A stretch of 64,000 nt of DNA, taken from the NCBI GenBank assembly GCA_034509495.1, contig CM067515.1, positions 15,894,558-15,958,557 of the forward strand. Reading direction: 5' to 3'. The DNA is from Acestrorhynchus altus (Eukaryota > Chordata > Actinopteri > Characiformes > Acestrorhynchidae). This document shows, piece by piece, positions 35,716 to 48,799 of the stretch (its first letter is position 1; each line of letters starts with the position of its first letter). Made by a program: the position numbers and the translations under genes. The notes beneath the pieces were generated by a model. The model had not been told where the DNA came from. It saw only the letters and a program-made list of their open reading frames with translations, and searched no databases.

Positions 35716-36214
35716 TGAGATGTAATTCAAGCAGAATGCATCAACTTAATGTAGTGATGGTGTTCAGGGGTGATGAAGAGGCCTACTGCCAGAAATGATC
35801 AGCCAGACTTTATGCAACACTGTATACCAAGTGCATCAAACTAGGACTACATTTTCTGAACAGCCTAGTGGAAAACTGTCCAATCAGAATTTTTCCCCGG
35901 GTGTTATCTAAATATGTACAGCTAAGCCAGCTTTCCCATTGGTTAAGACTTCACAAGCAGCACTGATAGCCAAATCAACCAATTTCCATCCAGTATATTT
36001 AGAAAGTGGCAGAACAATACCAACCCTGATTTATGAAATTTGTGGAAAAATATTGCTCTGGCTCTGGATTTTTTTTTTGAGATTAAGAAATGAAAAGATT
36101 AAGAAATGTGTTCAGTTGCTTAGGACAGCATAAGCAACACAGCACAGAATGTCCAAACCATCCCATTCTGAGTGTTGCAGCCACTGTTTTTGGAATTGAC
36201 CTCATTGTTTAGCA

Positions 36215-36530
36215 TCCCTCCATTTTCTGTACCGCTTATTCCTGAATAGGGTCACAGGTGAGCCGGTGGCCAGCCGGCAACTCTGAGAGCAAGGGCGGGA
36301 AACAACCCTAGACAGGGCGCTAATCCATCGTAGGGCTCACATATGCCCACACTAAGGGCCACTTTAGAGTCACCAATTGACCTACCATGCATGTCTTTGG
36401 ACTGTAGGGGAAACCGGAGTACCCAGAGGAAACCCACACGAACACGGGGAGAACATGCAAACTCGAGGATCGAACCCAGGTGCTTCTTGCTGTGAGGCAA
36501 CAATGCTATCCACTGCACTTGGAAATAGAG
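36215..36530. repeat. widespread teleost repeat
   Basis: Begins 'ccattttctgtaccgcttat' and runs through 'ggggagaacatgcaaactcg' to 'tgtgaggcaacaatgctatc'. Other copies: 27380-27700 and 60445-60550. Probably the 3' end of a retroelement. Confidence 0.65.
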
Positions 36531-36882
36531 TCAACTCTAAAATATCTGGAATTGGTCCCAGGAATAAATAATCTTACTTTATTGTCTTTGGCTTCTTTAT
36601 CATCCTTTTATTCTAAAAATATATATAAAATTCTTCCTTTAAGCTGATGTTTTGCATTTGTTCTCAACTGTCTGTATGCAAAAACCCCATGCCCACTGGC
36701 TAGGTGGTGGTGGTTTTTGCAACTGGCAAAAGTAAATACAGGACAAAAAAACTGTTCTGAATGCACTCAAATATACATTAGGAAATTCCCTTTTTTGCTA
36801 TTTTTTGTTAGTAGTATGGAAAGCAAGGGAGGACTACCTCTAAGGCCAATCAACCATTTTCAAATACAGGAAATACTGCGTA

Positions 36883-37240
36883 TACACATTATCACTCAAA
36901 AATAGTAGCATCCCGAAGGAATCAACAGATTAAAATGCATGACTGCAAAGATGTTGTGCCATACAGTCATGGAGTCACTCTGAATGGCATCTGGTCATCT
37001 TCAGTGACAAGTCCCACCTTTGTCTTGGTGGAGATGACCAATGAATCTGTGTGTGGAGGCACTTTGGTCAGCACCAAGATCAGTGACAACAGTCTGTTGT
37101 CACTTGTCACATGTCCAGAAGGCCTGGTGTCATAATGTGGGGTGCAGTTTTGTACAATGCCAGATCATTTTTGGTCATGATTACAGGGACTTTGCCAGCC
37201 CAAAGTTACTCCAGTGCACTATGGGAGTCCTGTTTTATTT
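36883..37240 (+). mobile_element. Tc1-like fragment, family A
   Basis: Left end 'tacacattatcactcaaaaa' resembles the inverted repeat of the copy at 19015-19473. The interior includes 'catcttcagtgacaagtccc' as at 4695. The right end is lost where another Tc1 relic begins. Confidence 0.65.
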
Positions 37241-37244
37241 CTAG

Positions 37245-38245
37245 AACATATTGTTTGTGGAAGTGTATCATGACACCAACAAAGGAGATTCTTGAGGAGC
37301 TCAGAAGAAGAGTTGATTGCTCAACAGGCTGAAAAAATTTATTTGGTATCCACCAATCCACAGTCAGACAGATTGACATTCCAGCCCATTGTAACCATCC
37401 CCAGAAGTGGGCAGCCAACATGCCAAAAACAAGGTGTGTAACAGTCTTTGAGGGCAAAAGGAATCCAAGGTAATTTCCAAAGTAAAGGCCTTCCTTACAT
37501 TGGCTAATGGTAATGTTTATGAGTCCTCCATCAGAACACTGAAAATGCGTGGCAGGGTTTCAAGGAGAAATCCTCTTTAAAAGAACATTGCTGACGTCTG
37601 CAATTTGCTAAACAACACATAGACAAGCCAGAAGACTACTGGAAAAACGTTTTGTGGATGGATGAGATTAAACGACGTCTGCTGGTATAAATAGGATGTG
37701 TTATGTTAGGGAAAGGAAAACACTGCCTTCCACCATAAAAACTATATACTATCTGAAAAACATGGTGGGTGTAGTATCATGGTTAAGGTCTACTGTGCTG
37801 CATCTGGGCCAGGACAGCTTGCTATTATTGATGGAACAATTAATTCTGAATTATACAAGCAAATTCTAAAGGAAAATGTCAGGATATCAGTCTGTGAGCT
37901 GAATCTCAGGAGAATGTGGGTCATGCAGCAAGACAACGACCTTATGCACATACATTTTTTTCTATCAAAGAATGGTTAAAGAAGAATAAAGTTAGTGTTT
38001 TGGAATAGCCATGTCAAAGTCCTGTTGTTAATGCAAAATAAATGTTGTGGATATATCAGAAGCAAGCAGTTCATAAGAGGAAAACCAACAACATTACAGA
38101 GTTGTAGTGATTTTATATGATGGAATGGATTAAAGTTCCACCAAGCAGATCAAGCAGCTAATCAAAATTTACTGGAAGTGTTTACTTACACTCATTGCTA
38201 CAATAAATGATCTCTTTGTGTTGAGAGCCATGCTTTTACAATGGA
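37245..38245 (+). mobile_element. Tc1-like transposon, nearly full length but decayed
   Basis: Broken + strand frames keep the order of a Tc1 transposase: a helix-turn-helix part near 37350-37450, SEKHGG-like residues near 37755, and MQQDND near 37924 (the second Asp of DDE). At least five frameshifts or stops. Confidence 0.7.
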
Positions 38246-38534
38246 TTAGGTGCTTCAAACATCTGCACAGCATCACAGCAGGTGAGGGGTTTCTTTGTAA
38301 CAGAGAGAGTTTGCATATAGGAAGAACTTCACTGCACTCCTGCCTCCCAAAAACACATGGTATTTGAGTAAATCGCCCTTTAAGTGGGTGTAAATGGGTG
38401 TGTGTGGTACTCTACATTGGACAGGCATTTTGTCCATGAGGTACTTCTGACCCAAGATAAGCTCCGGGCCCCTTGTGGGTCACACATATTTACACTAAGC
38501 TTGTACACTAGCTTAGTATTCATGTCCCATCATA

Positions 38535-38640
38535 AACAATATGGACAAAAGTATTGGGACAACTGCTCATTCATTGTTGTTTCTGAAGTCTGTAGAGTTT
38601 TTCCTGCTTGTGTTGAAGTCATTGTCCCTACTTTTCAGGA
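38535..38640. mobile_element. Tc1-like terminal fragment
   Basis: 'ggacaaaagtattgggacaa' is the terminal motif of a common fish Tc1-like family; only the end remains. Confidence 0.5.
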
Positions 38641-39109
38641 AATAAAACTTTCTACTATATTTTGCAACATTGCCAGGGATCTGACTGCATTCAGCAACAA
38701 GAGTTTATTATTTTGTATAATAAGCTATATTTTCTATTTGGTTATACTAAATCACAACTATAAAATGACAACAGTGCACATGCCATCAGTGTATTCATGA
38801 AAACACACAGAAAGTACAGTACATTGCTGTACTGTACAGAGACATGTTTTCTTTTCTGACACTAGAGGGAGCCAGTGCCTTCTTTTCCATTGCTCTAGGC
38901 CTATAGGGTTCTCATTCAGCCTTGCAAATACAGTGCACATGACAGTTGCACTGGATGGTTTGGACTGATTGGACTGGTGCCTCAGAAGGCTTTAACTGCT
39001 TAGATGTCTGTACACAGCTGTACTGAGGCTGTGGGAACTGTGCTTTAAAGAACACCTTTATTCTGATCTCATATATTTTGCCCACAGTCATGGGTTATTA
39101 TATGTTAAT

Positions 39110-39730
39110 TGATTATGAAGTGATGTTACCTTAGACAATGGCTTGGGAACACCCACACCTGTATAATCCACAGTGTCGTGTGTGCTCGGAATACACCATA
39201 GACTAAATTCTGGACAACTTGGGCTTGATGCCACAATGTTTTATCCTGCTGGAATGTCCCATCATTGTGGGGGTACATGACGTCCACAAAGGGCAGCAAA
39301 TGCACCCATACCAGCATAGAACCAACACCAGCCTGCACAATGCATTGTTGACCACTTGGGTCCATGGCTCATTGGACCATGTCACATGTTGCCAGTCCTC
39401 TAGGGTCCAGTGATCAACCTTACAAGCCTAAGAGAGGTGGTGCTTTTGGTGCTATAGTGTTAACAGAGGCACTCTGATGGGTCTTCTGCTCCCAAATACC
39501 ACTGAGGCTAAAATGTGCTGCAGTGACCAGTGGGATATGCATGTGGGCCTCCAGCATTTAATGTGGATATGATCTTTGCCAGAGTTGCTTGTCTAGTCAC
39601 ACTTCTGATTTGAGCCAGGTGCCCCCAGTCATGATCATTAAATACATGTGAGCAGCCAATCCGCTGTCTACTGTAGTTGTGGTAATGCCATATACTGTAT
39701 GCTGTCATACACTGTTTAACCATAAGATTA
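39110..39730 (-). mobile_element. Tc1-like transposase relic
   Basis: The minus strand at 39126-39365 reads DVMYPHNDGTFQQDKTLWHQ, a decayed form of the FQQDNAPCH block around the second catalytic Asp, followed by AQVVQN. The third catalytic residue lies outside the preserved frame. Confidence 0.7.
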
Positions 39731-39879
39731 TGACCACTTCTTTCTTTCCATAATCATTGCCCATTTTATCAGCTCTTCTTACCATACAGGAGCTCTTTGT
39801 AGTTCTCTAATTACACACTGTAGTCCATCTGTTTCTCTGCATTCTTTGTTAGCCTCCTTTTACACTGTTCTGCAAAGGT

Positions 39880-40020
39880 CAGGGCCTCGCAGGACCACCA
39901 CGGAGCAGGTACTATGTGGGTCATTCTCAGCACTGCCGTGGCACTGACATGGTGGTGGTGTTTTAGTGTGTGATGCACTGGTACGAGTGGATCAGACTCT
40001 GCAGTGCCAGTGTTTTAATG
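39880..40020. repeat. teleost interspersed repeat fragment
   Basis: 'caggaccaccacggagcagg' then 'ctcagcactgccgtggcact' and 'gacatggtggtggtgttttag' form a block found many times in fish genomes, probably from a DNA transposon. Confidence 0.55.
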
Positions 40021-41689
40021 TTGTAAATGATTTATAAGATGTAAAGTCAGAAATAGAACTTCAGCAGTTGTTGCACAGTTTGTGTTGGTCATCCTCTAGT
40101 CCTTCATTAGTGTGCCGGGACACTGTTGGCTGGATATTTCTGGTTGGTGGAGTGTTCGTGCTCTTTTTCAGAGTTTCACTTATGTTCACCAAACTATTCT
40201 GCAGAATTAAGACATGTAATTATATTAGACATCAAAAACTGAACTGGATTTTGAATTAGTGGCGACAGTGGATATATGTGCAATGCTATAACCATGCAAT
40301 CTTTAGGAAATATTGTGGTTTTGCTGGAATGAACTTCAGGGCTGCACCAGAGCAAAAGGCCAAATGTTCTGATGTTCTAAAAACATGTTCTACCATGTTA
40401 GTTTCTGTGTTCTGCCTCAGTCATGGCAGTATTTTAGGGTTTATGAATCTGAGTGTTCAATAAAACACTGTGTTATTGGGCAGGGACACTAATGTAATAT
40501 TCTTGGTGCATTTAACCCCTTAGATACCAAAGGACATTGCCAGCAGATCCACTCTTTGTCTCAATTCTACAGGTTTTTAAGTAGGGTGAATCTTTTTCCT
40601 AGACATGTTCTCATTTTGAGATGTGAATCAGATTTCTAAGTTGTGTAAAATGTCTAGGATTTCACACTAACTTCACATTAGAGGTTACTATAGTCATCAA
40701 ACATCAAACACATCTGTTTAAGCCCTGCATCTCACCACCACTATTGATCTACGTTTACCTGAATCCATATCAACCATTGGTCAAACTGCTTCCCACCACA
40801 GATAATTGATCACAGCATAAACTGCCCACACCCAGGCATAATGTTACATAAGAGTCTTTACAGGCTTTACACCTTTTATTTGCGCACCCAAAATCTACAT
40901 TAATCCCACCCACAAGAGAAAGCTTTAGTCAAAGCAGTTGAAATTGTAAAACACAAATGTAACTTCAGGAGCATATGATGCTGTTTATACTGGAGTGCAG
41001 CTCATCCTCTCCAGACACTACTTCTCCTGTGCCAGTGTCTGCAGAAGAGGAGATCAAATATCTCCTGGACACACAGCCTGTGGATGTGTTCAGTTCCATC
41101 ACCAACTGATTTAACATCGTTAAGTCCTGATTTGCCAGGTCTTGGATGAGAACTATAAATAAGACTCTTATGAGGAGAGCATTAGAGATGTTTTAATGAA
41201 CACAGTGATGGAAAACCATCACTTTATGGAAACACTTTAACAATATATGATTGAATACATATGTACAAATGTCCACAAAAGAACAAAAGTTTAAAGTGCA
41301 TTTCAAAGTAAAAAGATTATATTCCATGTTATTTTAGAAATGTCAAGAACAACTTCCAGACTTACATTTTATAAAATAAAAAATAAAAAAACAGCATACA
41401 ATGTTTTTTATGACAGTGATATTATACTATATATCTACACAGTTCTGGCCTTCATTAACTTTCTTTTGGGAATAATTTGGACACATATGAAGCATTCTTT
41501 GCATGTGACCAATGGGTATGACCCGGGTAGGATCCTCCTCCAGTGTCAGTGTCTCCAGCAGAAATACAGCAATTCCTTAATTTTGAGAAACTCAGTTGGC
41601 CTCCCATATCTGTTTGCAGTGCTAACCGCTTTGAATTGAGCTTCATGAATATGGTCAATATGTCATGACATGTGCTAACCTATCTGCGT

Positions 41690-42000
41690 CTAATAAGAGT
41701 CCTTGGGCCTGCTGTTAGGGGGAGCAGGTACATTAGCTTATTACAGCATAATCACTGCCAAATTACTGCAGAGTAATCATTTTCTAATAGCTATTAGTTC
41801 TGTCCCAGAGGGGGTTTGGATCATGATAAATTAAACTTCGGCATTATGCAAATGGTTGGCAATGAGATACAGAGGGAGGGCTGCTGACTGAAGGACTTTA
41901 TGAATGTGAAGGGATTCCTCCATTTGGTCCAGGGCTGTATTAAAGAAATATCCCAGCCTTGGTTTGTCGATATGACAACTTCAGTTAGGACTGATTACAG
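41690..42000. promoter_or_regulatory. strong CNE candidate in the NFI intron
   Basis: Dense homeodomain and POU-type words: 'gtaatcattttctaatagct', 'attagttc', 'ggcattatgcaaatgg' (octamer ATGCAAAT) and 'gataaattaaac'. Not repetitive and no open frame of note. Confidence 0.4.
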
Positions 42001-42549
42001 CACAGTACATTTACATATTACAGTGGGGTAAAGGTCCTCTTTTTAGGAAAACTATCTGTAAAAATAACATCTTTCTCATTGGCTCCTGGCATCATCAATT
42101 TGCACACTGGACATGTCTTTCTGCTCTCACTCACTGTCACTGTAAAGTTGAATCCCCCAGACTACCTTCACAGAGGTATGCAGTTGTAGTATATAATGGT
42201 TGGCTGCATGGCCTCAGTGTTGAAGGCTGCAAGAGCAAGTTACCATTTTATGCATTGCTGAGTGTGACTCTATGCAGGTTGAGTGCTGCAGTGTTCACAC
42301 TAGCACTACCACAAGATCTTACTGTCAGTGATTTTGAGAGCTAATATAGATAATATGCTTTTGGCAAATCATTAGCATTGAATGAAGGAATAAAAGATTA
42401 AAAAATATATCTTTTATTATATTAATTTCAAATTAATTTCACATCCAAACAATCTGTACTAACAGGCTGGACAGATGCACAGAGCTGAAGATGTAGCAGA
42501 TATTTTAAGAGAAAAGATCTAGTTTGTAATAAAACTGTAGAAACATGGT

Positions 42550-42980
42550 TTAATATATGATATCGCTTGCACTGCATCCCTTATATTCTTCATAAAAACA
42601 ACCCACTATCAGTCTGTCCAGAATGCAAAAAGAAGGTGGGTAAACATACACATATGTTCTGGTTTTGCCCAACATCTCCTCTTTTTGGAACAAGATTAAA
42701 AGAAAGTTTGAAAGGCTCTTCAGTTGTAGTATAGGTAGTGACTCTTGTTTTTTGTGTTGGTATGGTTACATGTGAGGTCAGTCTTACACCTTGTTAAATC
42801 CAACTTGCATGTAAATGATTGTTTATTGCTTGTAAATGTTTTTTTTTAAATAAGTGGTTTGTTGAAAGACTGCCCAGAATTAGTCTTCAGCACAATGAAA
42901 TTATAAAAAGTCTTTCTTATGGCATGTATGTGCCAGAATTAAAGATAATGTCAGACCTTTAGTGCATTTGATCTGCCTAC
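42550..42980 (+). mobile_element. L1-clade LINE fragment
   Basis: One + strand frame reads CPECKKKVGKHTHMFWFCPT at about 42616-42675, the Cys-x2-Cys...His-MFW-x-CP motif at the C-terminus of L1-type ORF2 proteins. Frameshifts surround it; only the end of ORF2 is kept. Confidence 0.65.
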
Positions 42981-43419
42981 TTTTCCAGTTTTCCACGTCA
43001 TATTGGTGAAATTATTGATAGTGCTCAGGTTTGGCCAAGACATAGTACTTCACAATGTTATTAATAAAGTGGTTAGATAAATGTATTTGTATGTGTTTGT
43101 ATGTGACAAACATGTCTATACTGTTAACCAAATGTGTATTTAATCAAGCCGTTTTTGTGCTGTTTTACAGTCTGCTGTTTATTTAGTTTAAACTTTCGGT
43201 TTAATTAACTTTACAAAAAGCTGGAAAGAGCACACAGTAAGCATTGAGTTAAGTGAGCTAAAAGTGTTTGAGAAAGTAGATTTCCTTAAATCGTTTAAGA
43301 GCACACATGAGGGAAAGTAGCCTGGGGAGAATGACTACATAATGATGGTGAGTGAGGGAATGCATGCCCAGTGTTTAATTAGATGGTGCCAGCTTAAGTG
43401 ATCTCATATTTCTGTAGCT

Positions 43420-43568
43420 TCTAGCCCCGAGTGGCATAGCAGGCTAAGGCGCTAGCACTTTGATCCTATGGTTGCTGGTTCAAATCCAGGTTCAAATGCT
43501 GCCATTGTTGATATTCACTACATAGTATACAATGTGCCAAGATGTTTAATAAAGAAAATAAAAAGTAG
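43420..43568 (+). mobile_element. tRNA-derived SINE
   Basis: A box in 'gtggcatagcaggctaaggc' and a clear B box 'ggttcaaatcc' at 43478-43488. The 3' part is short and A-rich. Confidence 0.7.
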
Positions 43569-44049
43569 TTGTGCTTTAAATGTGCATGTGTGTCTCTATA
43601 GATGGTTTGTTTACTTATTTTATTTGCATGCTACAGAAATGTAATTTGCAGTAGTGACAGAAAACGCATTGTTATATACTTTATGATATCATAGGTTCTG
43701 TTGTTATTTATGGCTATAGCAACTGCTCAGTAATCTGGCAACCACCTGGGGTGTCATAGAAACCACAAAGTAAAAATATTTTATTGTTAGCAGCTGCATG
43801 GATGTGGGAAATCCTTAAAGGATCTAAAGCAATCAGTAAATTGCTTTTCAAGTTGAAACAGTGTATTTTTATGATGCTTTTCATTGCTTTATGCTCTTTG
43901 TGAAGGGATTACAGTGTTTACTGTATCTGATACTGTGTCTAAAGAGCAGTAATATGGGATACAGTGTGTGTGCACTTATTTTCTGTAGATAAAGAAAGTT
44001 CAGAGGCTGTAAAACTGGAAATGAACACTATCTAATAACACATCTCCAG

Positions 44050-44600
44050 TCAGACTGAGGTTGACTGATTTGAACCAGTTGTTTTTAATGGAAAGGCTCA
44101 GCTCACCCCAAAGGGCACTGTAGCACACCGCAAATGTTCCAAAATGGGAAAAAATACGCACGATTTGCACTTAGGGAGCGTTCAGATGGCGGTGCAGTGA
44201 GAGAAAAGTTGCTCTTTTGTGAGACGGAGGAGTGAAACTTTGGCTCCGGAGTCTGGCTTGGCCTAGATTTCTACTCTAGGGGGAAGGGGGGCCTTCATTC
44301 TTTTATTTATTTTTTATGTGGGCCTCTTGTGGCCCTGAGCCTTTGAACAGTGAAAGTTTCTCCGTTCTTTTACCCAGAGGTACCCAGATTTTCAGTAGAG
44401 AATCTCCACTGAGTGTGTAGTTTAGTCCAGGCTTACCTAGGCCTAATTCAATCTCACAACCTTTTTGGGGTTTGCTGAAATCGGGGGCAGCCAAAGTTCA
44501 GAAGTGCTCTTTCTTGGAGTTCACTCACTTAAAACAACATTGTACTAGGTATTCTTGCTCCTGAGCGCTCCTACTCTTGAGGATTGTGATTTACTTCAAT
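44050..44600. other. unclassified GC-richer segment
   Basis: Contains 'agatggcggtgcagtgagag' and polypurine runs. It resembles the 5' leader of some non-LTR elements, but I cannot assign it. No splice-bounded exon seen. Confidence 0.25.
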
Positions 44601-45167
44601 CATGCTTTCAGCACCTCCTCATGTACACGTGCATTTGTTGACAAGCTGAGAGAAGGATGTGGACTGAAGAGGTAAATTAACATTACAGGATTTTATACAA
44701 ATATGACTTGGTTTATGCCCCGCTATGCAAATCTGGAGAGAAATCTTGTGCTGCTCTACCAAAGTTCCATAGTGCAGTAGCAACATTCCAGTCTGGAGTG
44801 GGATTAACAGAAATGCTACTTTCCCAATTACAGTGATAGTGTAGCATCAACATAGCACTGAAGCTGCTATTTTAAGATAAAATCACTTAATAATGTTGCT
44901 TTAAACTGTAAAACTAGTTGCTATAGAGTGTAATTGTTTTGCAGTATGTTAGGCTTATGTTTAATATTATGTCATATTTATTTCTCTATATGTATTTTTA
45001 ATCATTTTTACTTCTAGATGAAGCGACAGAAGACTTTTTTACTGGACCAAGCACTCTTAGGAACCCCTTATAATTCATTACTGTGGCCCAGTCTCCACTT
45101 ATACTAATTGTTTCTTTCTCTGATTCAGATGTGCTGGTAGGCTGTTCCAATTTATTCTGAAAGGAAG

Positions 45168-45340
45168 GTTCAGAGTGGCTTAGTACTCAGTACTTTTTTA
45201 AATGGTCTAATGTGTTAGCACTATGATCAGAGGATCGCAGGTTTGAATCTCCAGTCAAGCTGTTTGCCATGCTCTCTCTGGGTGGGAACCAGTGTGATGG
45301 TCGGCAATGGCATCTATTAGCCATTGTATGGCTTAGGCCT
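45168..45340 (+). mobile_element. tRNA-derived SINE with an internal insertion
   Basis: Head 'ttcagagtggcttagtactc', B box 'ggtttgaatctcc' (45240-45252) and body 'gctctctctgggtgggaacc'. Extra bases between the boxes push them too far apart for a working Pol III promoter. Confidence 0.6.
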
Positions 45341-45610
45341 AAAAAATAGAATGAAAATCAATGGAAGTTCAACTCATGGAAGAGCTATGTAATAATGATG
45401 CAATGTCATACTGTCATCTTTTCAAAACTGAGAAACAGTGTTGGATTAATTGCAGTTAAATAGACACCAAACAGAACCTTTCTACCCCTTGCATGCTGGA
45501 CAAGTAGAACTAAAATCTGAATTTCACCTCTGGAGACCCTGTGTGTATTGCTGAGCTGTGTCCACCCTGGAGCGACGCTGCAGAAACGCTGATTCACTCT
45601 GCACAACAAT

Positions 45611-45612
<2 letters not shown>

Positions 45613-45650
<38 letters not shown>
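45613..45650. repeat. (AC)n microsatellite
   Basis: AC dinucleotides with one T interruption. Confidence 0.95.
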
Positions 45651-45889
45651 ACTCATCATTACTGCAAAACACTGGTGTCTTACATTATCAAGAGTAATAA
45701 AGCCATTAGAGATGCTTTTAATTTAAACAGAAATATAACCCTCACGGCTTTAGTGCCCATATCCTGAATTTGTGTTCTATGGGAAGTTTGTGTTTTCATA
45801 AGTCATATCTATATGACCGGTTCCCAACCTCTTATCATCCCTTAGAATTAAGTGTACTGTGTTATTACTGTTTCTTTGAGTTTGATACA

Positions 45890-46020
45890 CACTGTATCTC
45901 TAAATGTTTATGGACACCCTTCTAATGAATGTATTCAGTTACTTCAAGTTGCACCCATTGTTGATACAAATGTTCAAATGCACAGTGCTATGCAGAGCTT
46001 TTTGGCACCTAAGCACATTG
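45890..46020. mobile_element. Tc1-like MITE fragment, family B
   Basis: 'tttatggacacccttctaat' at the left end and 'gttgcacccattgttgatac' inside match the copies at 7965 and 13255. Confidence 0.5.
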
Positions 46021-46181
46021 TTTAAAATTTCATTCAGCAATAAGGGAGTTTCACTGCAAACATTCCAGATTACATTACAACAGATGCAGGTAAACATAAA
46101 TACAGTAAAAAGGAAGAAGAATTTCTCATTTTGAAAAAAGTAGTTGAGGCTTTATTACAGGCACCTTGACAACCCAATGTT

Positions 46182-46182
<1 letters not shown>

Positions 46183-46261
<79 letters not shown>
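46183..46261. repeat. (TCAA)n microsatellite, about 20 units
   Basis: Perfect tetranucleotide array, interpreted as the expanded 3' tail of the L2-like LINE. Confidence 0.97.
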
Positions 46262-47760
46262 GCACCTTTTACCACAGATGTTGTCACAGAAAAGCTTTAC
46301 AGAAATGAAAAAAATAAGATGATCAACAACACACAGAAGAAAGGATAAAAACATAAACCCCCTGGTGAGCAAGCCAAAGGGCAACAGTGGCAATAAAGAC
46401 TCCCTTGGAGCTGGTAGAAGAAACCATTCTTCTCTGGTCAAACTAATCATACATACATTGTTAAAGAGACACTGGACCTCCATATCCGATTTAATGCTCA
46501 GGTGCAGTGAAGTAATGATAGTTTGGTGGTGGACATAATACTAACTGTAGCAGCTAATTAGGGTCTGAGGTCATTTCTACATAGTTGGAGACGGAAGGTG
46601 GGCAACTAGTTCAGGACAGGGTGGGAAACTAGTCCAAGTCCAGTAGCTGGAAGGTGGGCAGCCAATGTGAAGGAGTGGCAGAGGAGCTCAAGGTTAGCCT
46701 TCTGTCAGCCTGGGCTGGAGGGTCATCATTAACTCGTGAAAGGTAAAAAGATATAAGAGCAAAGGGATACCAAGGCACTCAGTACAAGAAATAAAGTAAG
46801 TATAGTATAGTACAGTATAGTATCTACAACCTTATAAACAATAAACAAATAAAAATAAATGTATAAACAGATAAATATTTTTATTTAATTGTTTTATACA
46901 GTATAATTTTAGTGGTTAGATTTATGGAGAACAAAGATGTAAACATTGCCAAAGTGTGGTGTGTGAGATCTGACTGTAACAGCCTAACTAAAAGGAAAGA
47001 ACCAGAAGGTAACATAAACATGGTAACATCTTGATTGGCAACTGGCATTCAGCCACTCCACCATCACAGACCTGAGAGATCACATGAAGGAGTCAGACAA
47101 CAGCACCCACATCCCACACCCCTCTCTCTGCAACTTTTAACAAAAGTGAGACATTAATTATCAAAAGATCCACACAAGTGACTTTTCAGCCAAAACTTGA
47201 AGATTGAGACAGAAGATTGTCTGAGTCCTGAACATTATCTGGAAGGTTATTCCAGAGCTGGGGGGGGTAAGAAAAGGCTCTTCCCCCTGTTGAGATCTTC
47301 TGAATTCTGGGAACTAGTAGGAAGCCAGCACCCTTTGACCTGACTGATCATGATGGCTCGTAATGGGAAATTAAATCTTGCAGGTACTCAGGAGCAAACC
47401 CATGTAGGGCTTTATATGCAAGTAAGAGAATTTTATAATCAATACGGAATTTGAATGGAAGCCAGTGCAGAGCTGATAAGATTGGATTGATATGGTCAAG
47501 GAGCATGGCTGCTGCATTTTAAACTAACTAAAGCCTATTTAGGCTCCTGCTGGAACTGACAAGAATGCATTGCAATAATGTAACCTTGAGGTGATGAAAG
47601 CATGCACTAGCTTTTCTGCATCATGCTTCCATTCCATAACTTGGAAATATTATGAAGATAAAGAAAATATTTCCTTGTTACACTGCATATTATTATGGGT
47701 TGGTCAAATGATAAATCTGAATCAATTATGACGCCAAGATTTTTTGCTGTTGTATAAGAA
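46183..47760 (-). mobile_element. L2-like LINE, 3' half, with TCAA tail
   Basis: Reads on the minus strand. About 47450-47500 encodes ALHWLPFKFRIDYKILLL followed by AYKALHGFAPEYL, then RIQKISTGGRAFSY and LWNNLP, which is the C-terminal end of L2/CR1-type ORF2. Upstream, 47700-47740 gives NLGVIIDSDLSF. The element ends in a perfect (TTGA)n run (46183-46261 on +), the short-repeat tail expected for this clade instead of polyA. Frameshifts are present. Confidence 0.8.
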
Positions 47761-47960
47761 GTATATGTTAATGAGGTCCTGAAACCAGTGGTTCTACCTT
47801 TTCTGACACTCCAGTGTTCCAACAGGACAACACTTGTCCACATGCTGTTGTCCACACTATCCCCTACTGAAAATGTGTGAAATGCTTATGGATGTGCTAT
47901 CAGTAGTCGATCCATAGTGCAAAATCTACCGGAACTGCATGAGTGTGTTTGTGTTTTTGA
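47760..47960 (+). mobile_element. Tc1-like fragment, family A
   Basis: 'gttaatgaggtcctgaaacc' then 'cacactccagtgtt'-like and 'ggatgtgctatcagtag' parallel the copy at 4870-5040. It directly abuts the L2-like LINE. Confidence 0.55.
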
Positions 47961-48799
47961 CAAGAATGGAATTTGCACAATTTATAACAGAAAATACAAT
48001 TAAACAAATCTGATCCTTTTTCGTATGCCTTAAGTCAGCTGCAACTCTTGTTAGTTACCAGTAGAGGGTGTGTGGTCATAAGTGAGAGTAACCCAGGAGC
48101 TCATAGCTCTGTGGAAACTTACTGACACTGTTTTGGTTTAGTCCGGATCAGCTACTGATGTTGAATCCAAACTGAACCTTAATATCAAACGTATATATAT
48201 ATACATACGCACACACACACACATTACATGCACTGAAGATTTTTGTTAATTAAGCTTAATTTCATGGATAAAATGGCTTGTTGTTAGATGCAGATGTGAA
48301 AACTGAGAGGCAGCGTGGACTACAATTTTCAGTTCTCCTCAGATTAGTTGTCTTATTATCTACCCATTTTGGAAAACCTCAGTTGGCATTTGGTGTCAGT
48401 GATCATGCAGTGTTGCTTGATGATTTAAGATGACAAATTAAGCTGAAAATACAGACAAAGAAATTGGGGAAAAAAGAAAAGAGCATTGTTCTGCTTTACT
48501 TCCTAAAAACGACTGGGAAATCTTGGAATTACTGATTCATGGGAATTAAATTACATTTTCACTTCTAATTCATCAGTCTTGTAACCTGATGAAAGCTGAA
48601 GCAGTTTGAAATAAATCAGGAAAACAGTACCATGTGTGCAAAGCAATATTTTCATGTGTATGTGTCATCTCATTAACCGTGTTGACAAACTCTGCTATTC
48701 ATTTCACTGATCAGCTCTCAGTCATCCAGCCACATCAGGCAGATGTGGCTTTGTAATGGACACCAGTGATCAGCAAGAAACTCATACACTGATACACAC

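Noticed and set aside
40980..41110. Protein-like stretch including AEEEIKYLLDTQPVDVF
   Set aside because: Short, ends at a stop without a donor; possibly a worn LINE fragment but too little to assign.
46166..46348. Frame with Ser-Ile-Asn-Gln repeats
   Set aside because: Comes from the (TCAA)n LINE tail, not a protein.
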